The notes under the pieces: generated by a model
Told to the model about the DNA's origin: nothing
What the model saw: only the letters and a program-made list of their open reading frames with translations
Databases searched by the model: none
Assembly (NCBI GenBank): GCA_030596385.1
Contig: JAUVKD010000082.1
Span: 1 to 5,648, forward strand
DNA from: Methanosarcinaceae archaeon
GTDB lineage: Archaea > Halobacteriota > Methanosarcinia > Methanosarcinales > Methanosarcinaceae
Length of the DNA: 5,648 nt
Direction: 5' to 3'
Made by a program: the position numbers and the translations under genes
In this document: positions 5,498 to 5,648 of the stretch, in pieces
Layout: every line of letters starts with the position of its first letter
Position numbering within the stretch: position 1 is the first letter of the stretch

Positions 5498-5648
5498 TTA
5501 ACCCATAGGTATCAAATCTGCAAATAACCCCTGCATATCTTCTGCCCTCTTCGGTGCCTTCGCAAAATATTTTCTACCTTCTTTATCCACAATCTTCTGT
5601 ATTTTTGAAAGTTCATAAAATACTTCATCTACTGAGATCTTCTGATTC
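5498..5648 (-). CDS. C-terminal 49 residues of a probable transposase (runs off the right edge)
   Basis: The minus strand is open from the window edge to a TAA at 5500-5498, encoding 49 residues. The end of the protein reads VDEVFYELSKIQKIVDKEGR, then a lysine-rich KAPKRAEDMQGLF stretch, then LIPMG. The pattern of a helix with LSKIQK, a short strand and turn, then a helix leading to the end, resembles the C-terminus of IS1634/IS4-type DDE transposases of methanogens, recalled from memory. Amino-acid composition is clearly protein-like and the reading frame is clean. The catalytic residues would lie beyond the edge, so family and intactness cannot be confirmed. If it is an IS, its end should lie shortly downstream of the stop, between about 5497 and 5440. 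I could not identify a terminal repeat there. Confidence 0.5.
   Translation of the reverse strand, partial: NQKISVDEVFYELSKIQKIVDKEGRKYFAKAPKRAEDMQGLFADLIPMG

Overview
The window looks like a chromosomal segment of a methanogenic or related archaeon of the Methanosarcinales. Three signs support this. The MutS protein closely resembles, from memory, those of Methanosarcina species. One small gene encodes a lipoprotein ending in a textbook PGF-CTERM archaeosortase signal. Upstream of that gene lie a BRE/TATA-type archaeal promoter and a strong GGAGG ribosome binding site. No rRNA, tRNA or CRISPR array was seen.

Layout. Positions 1-3502, all on the minus strand, hold a mismatch-repair operon: mutS (complete) followed by mutL (its N-terminal 275 codons; the rest lies beyond the left edge). 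The two genes overlap by the four bases ATGA, so they are probably translationally coupled. MutS recognises mismatches and MutL couples recognition to strand incision. Both are of the bacterial MutS1/MutL type, which is patchily distributed in archaea.

Positions 3542-4126 form an AT-rich gap without an intact gene. It contains what looks like the N-terminal piece of an IS transposase on the plus strand (3644-3838). This may be part of a decayed, internally deleted insertion sequence (about 3599-4033). The gap ends with a 20-bp perfect palindrome that doubles as a TATA box. Next on the plus strand come a small lipoprotein gene (4127-4627) and a gene for a four-helix membrane protein of unknown function (4714-5172). 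They are close enough to be expressed together.

Positions 5173-5497 look degraded, with only short broken frames. The right edge (5498-5648, minus strand) carries the last 49 codons of a protein that resembles an IS1634/IS4-type transposase C-terminus.

The window therefore joins an ordinary housekeeping operon to a low-GC accessory region with transposon debris on both sides of two surface or membrane genes. I see no convincing new multi-gene system. The most distinctive items are the doubly anchored lipoprotein (lipobox plus PGF-CTERM), the palindromic promoter, the terminator-like hairpin inside mutL and the clamp-binding-like motif in MutS.
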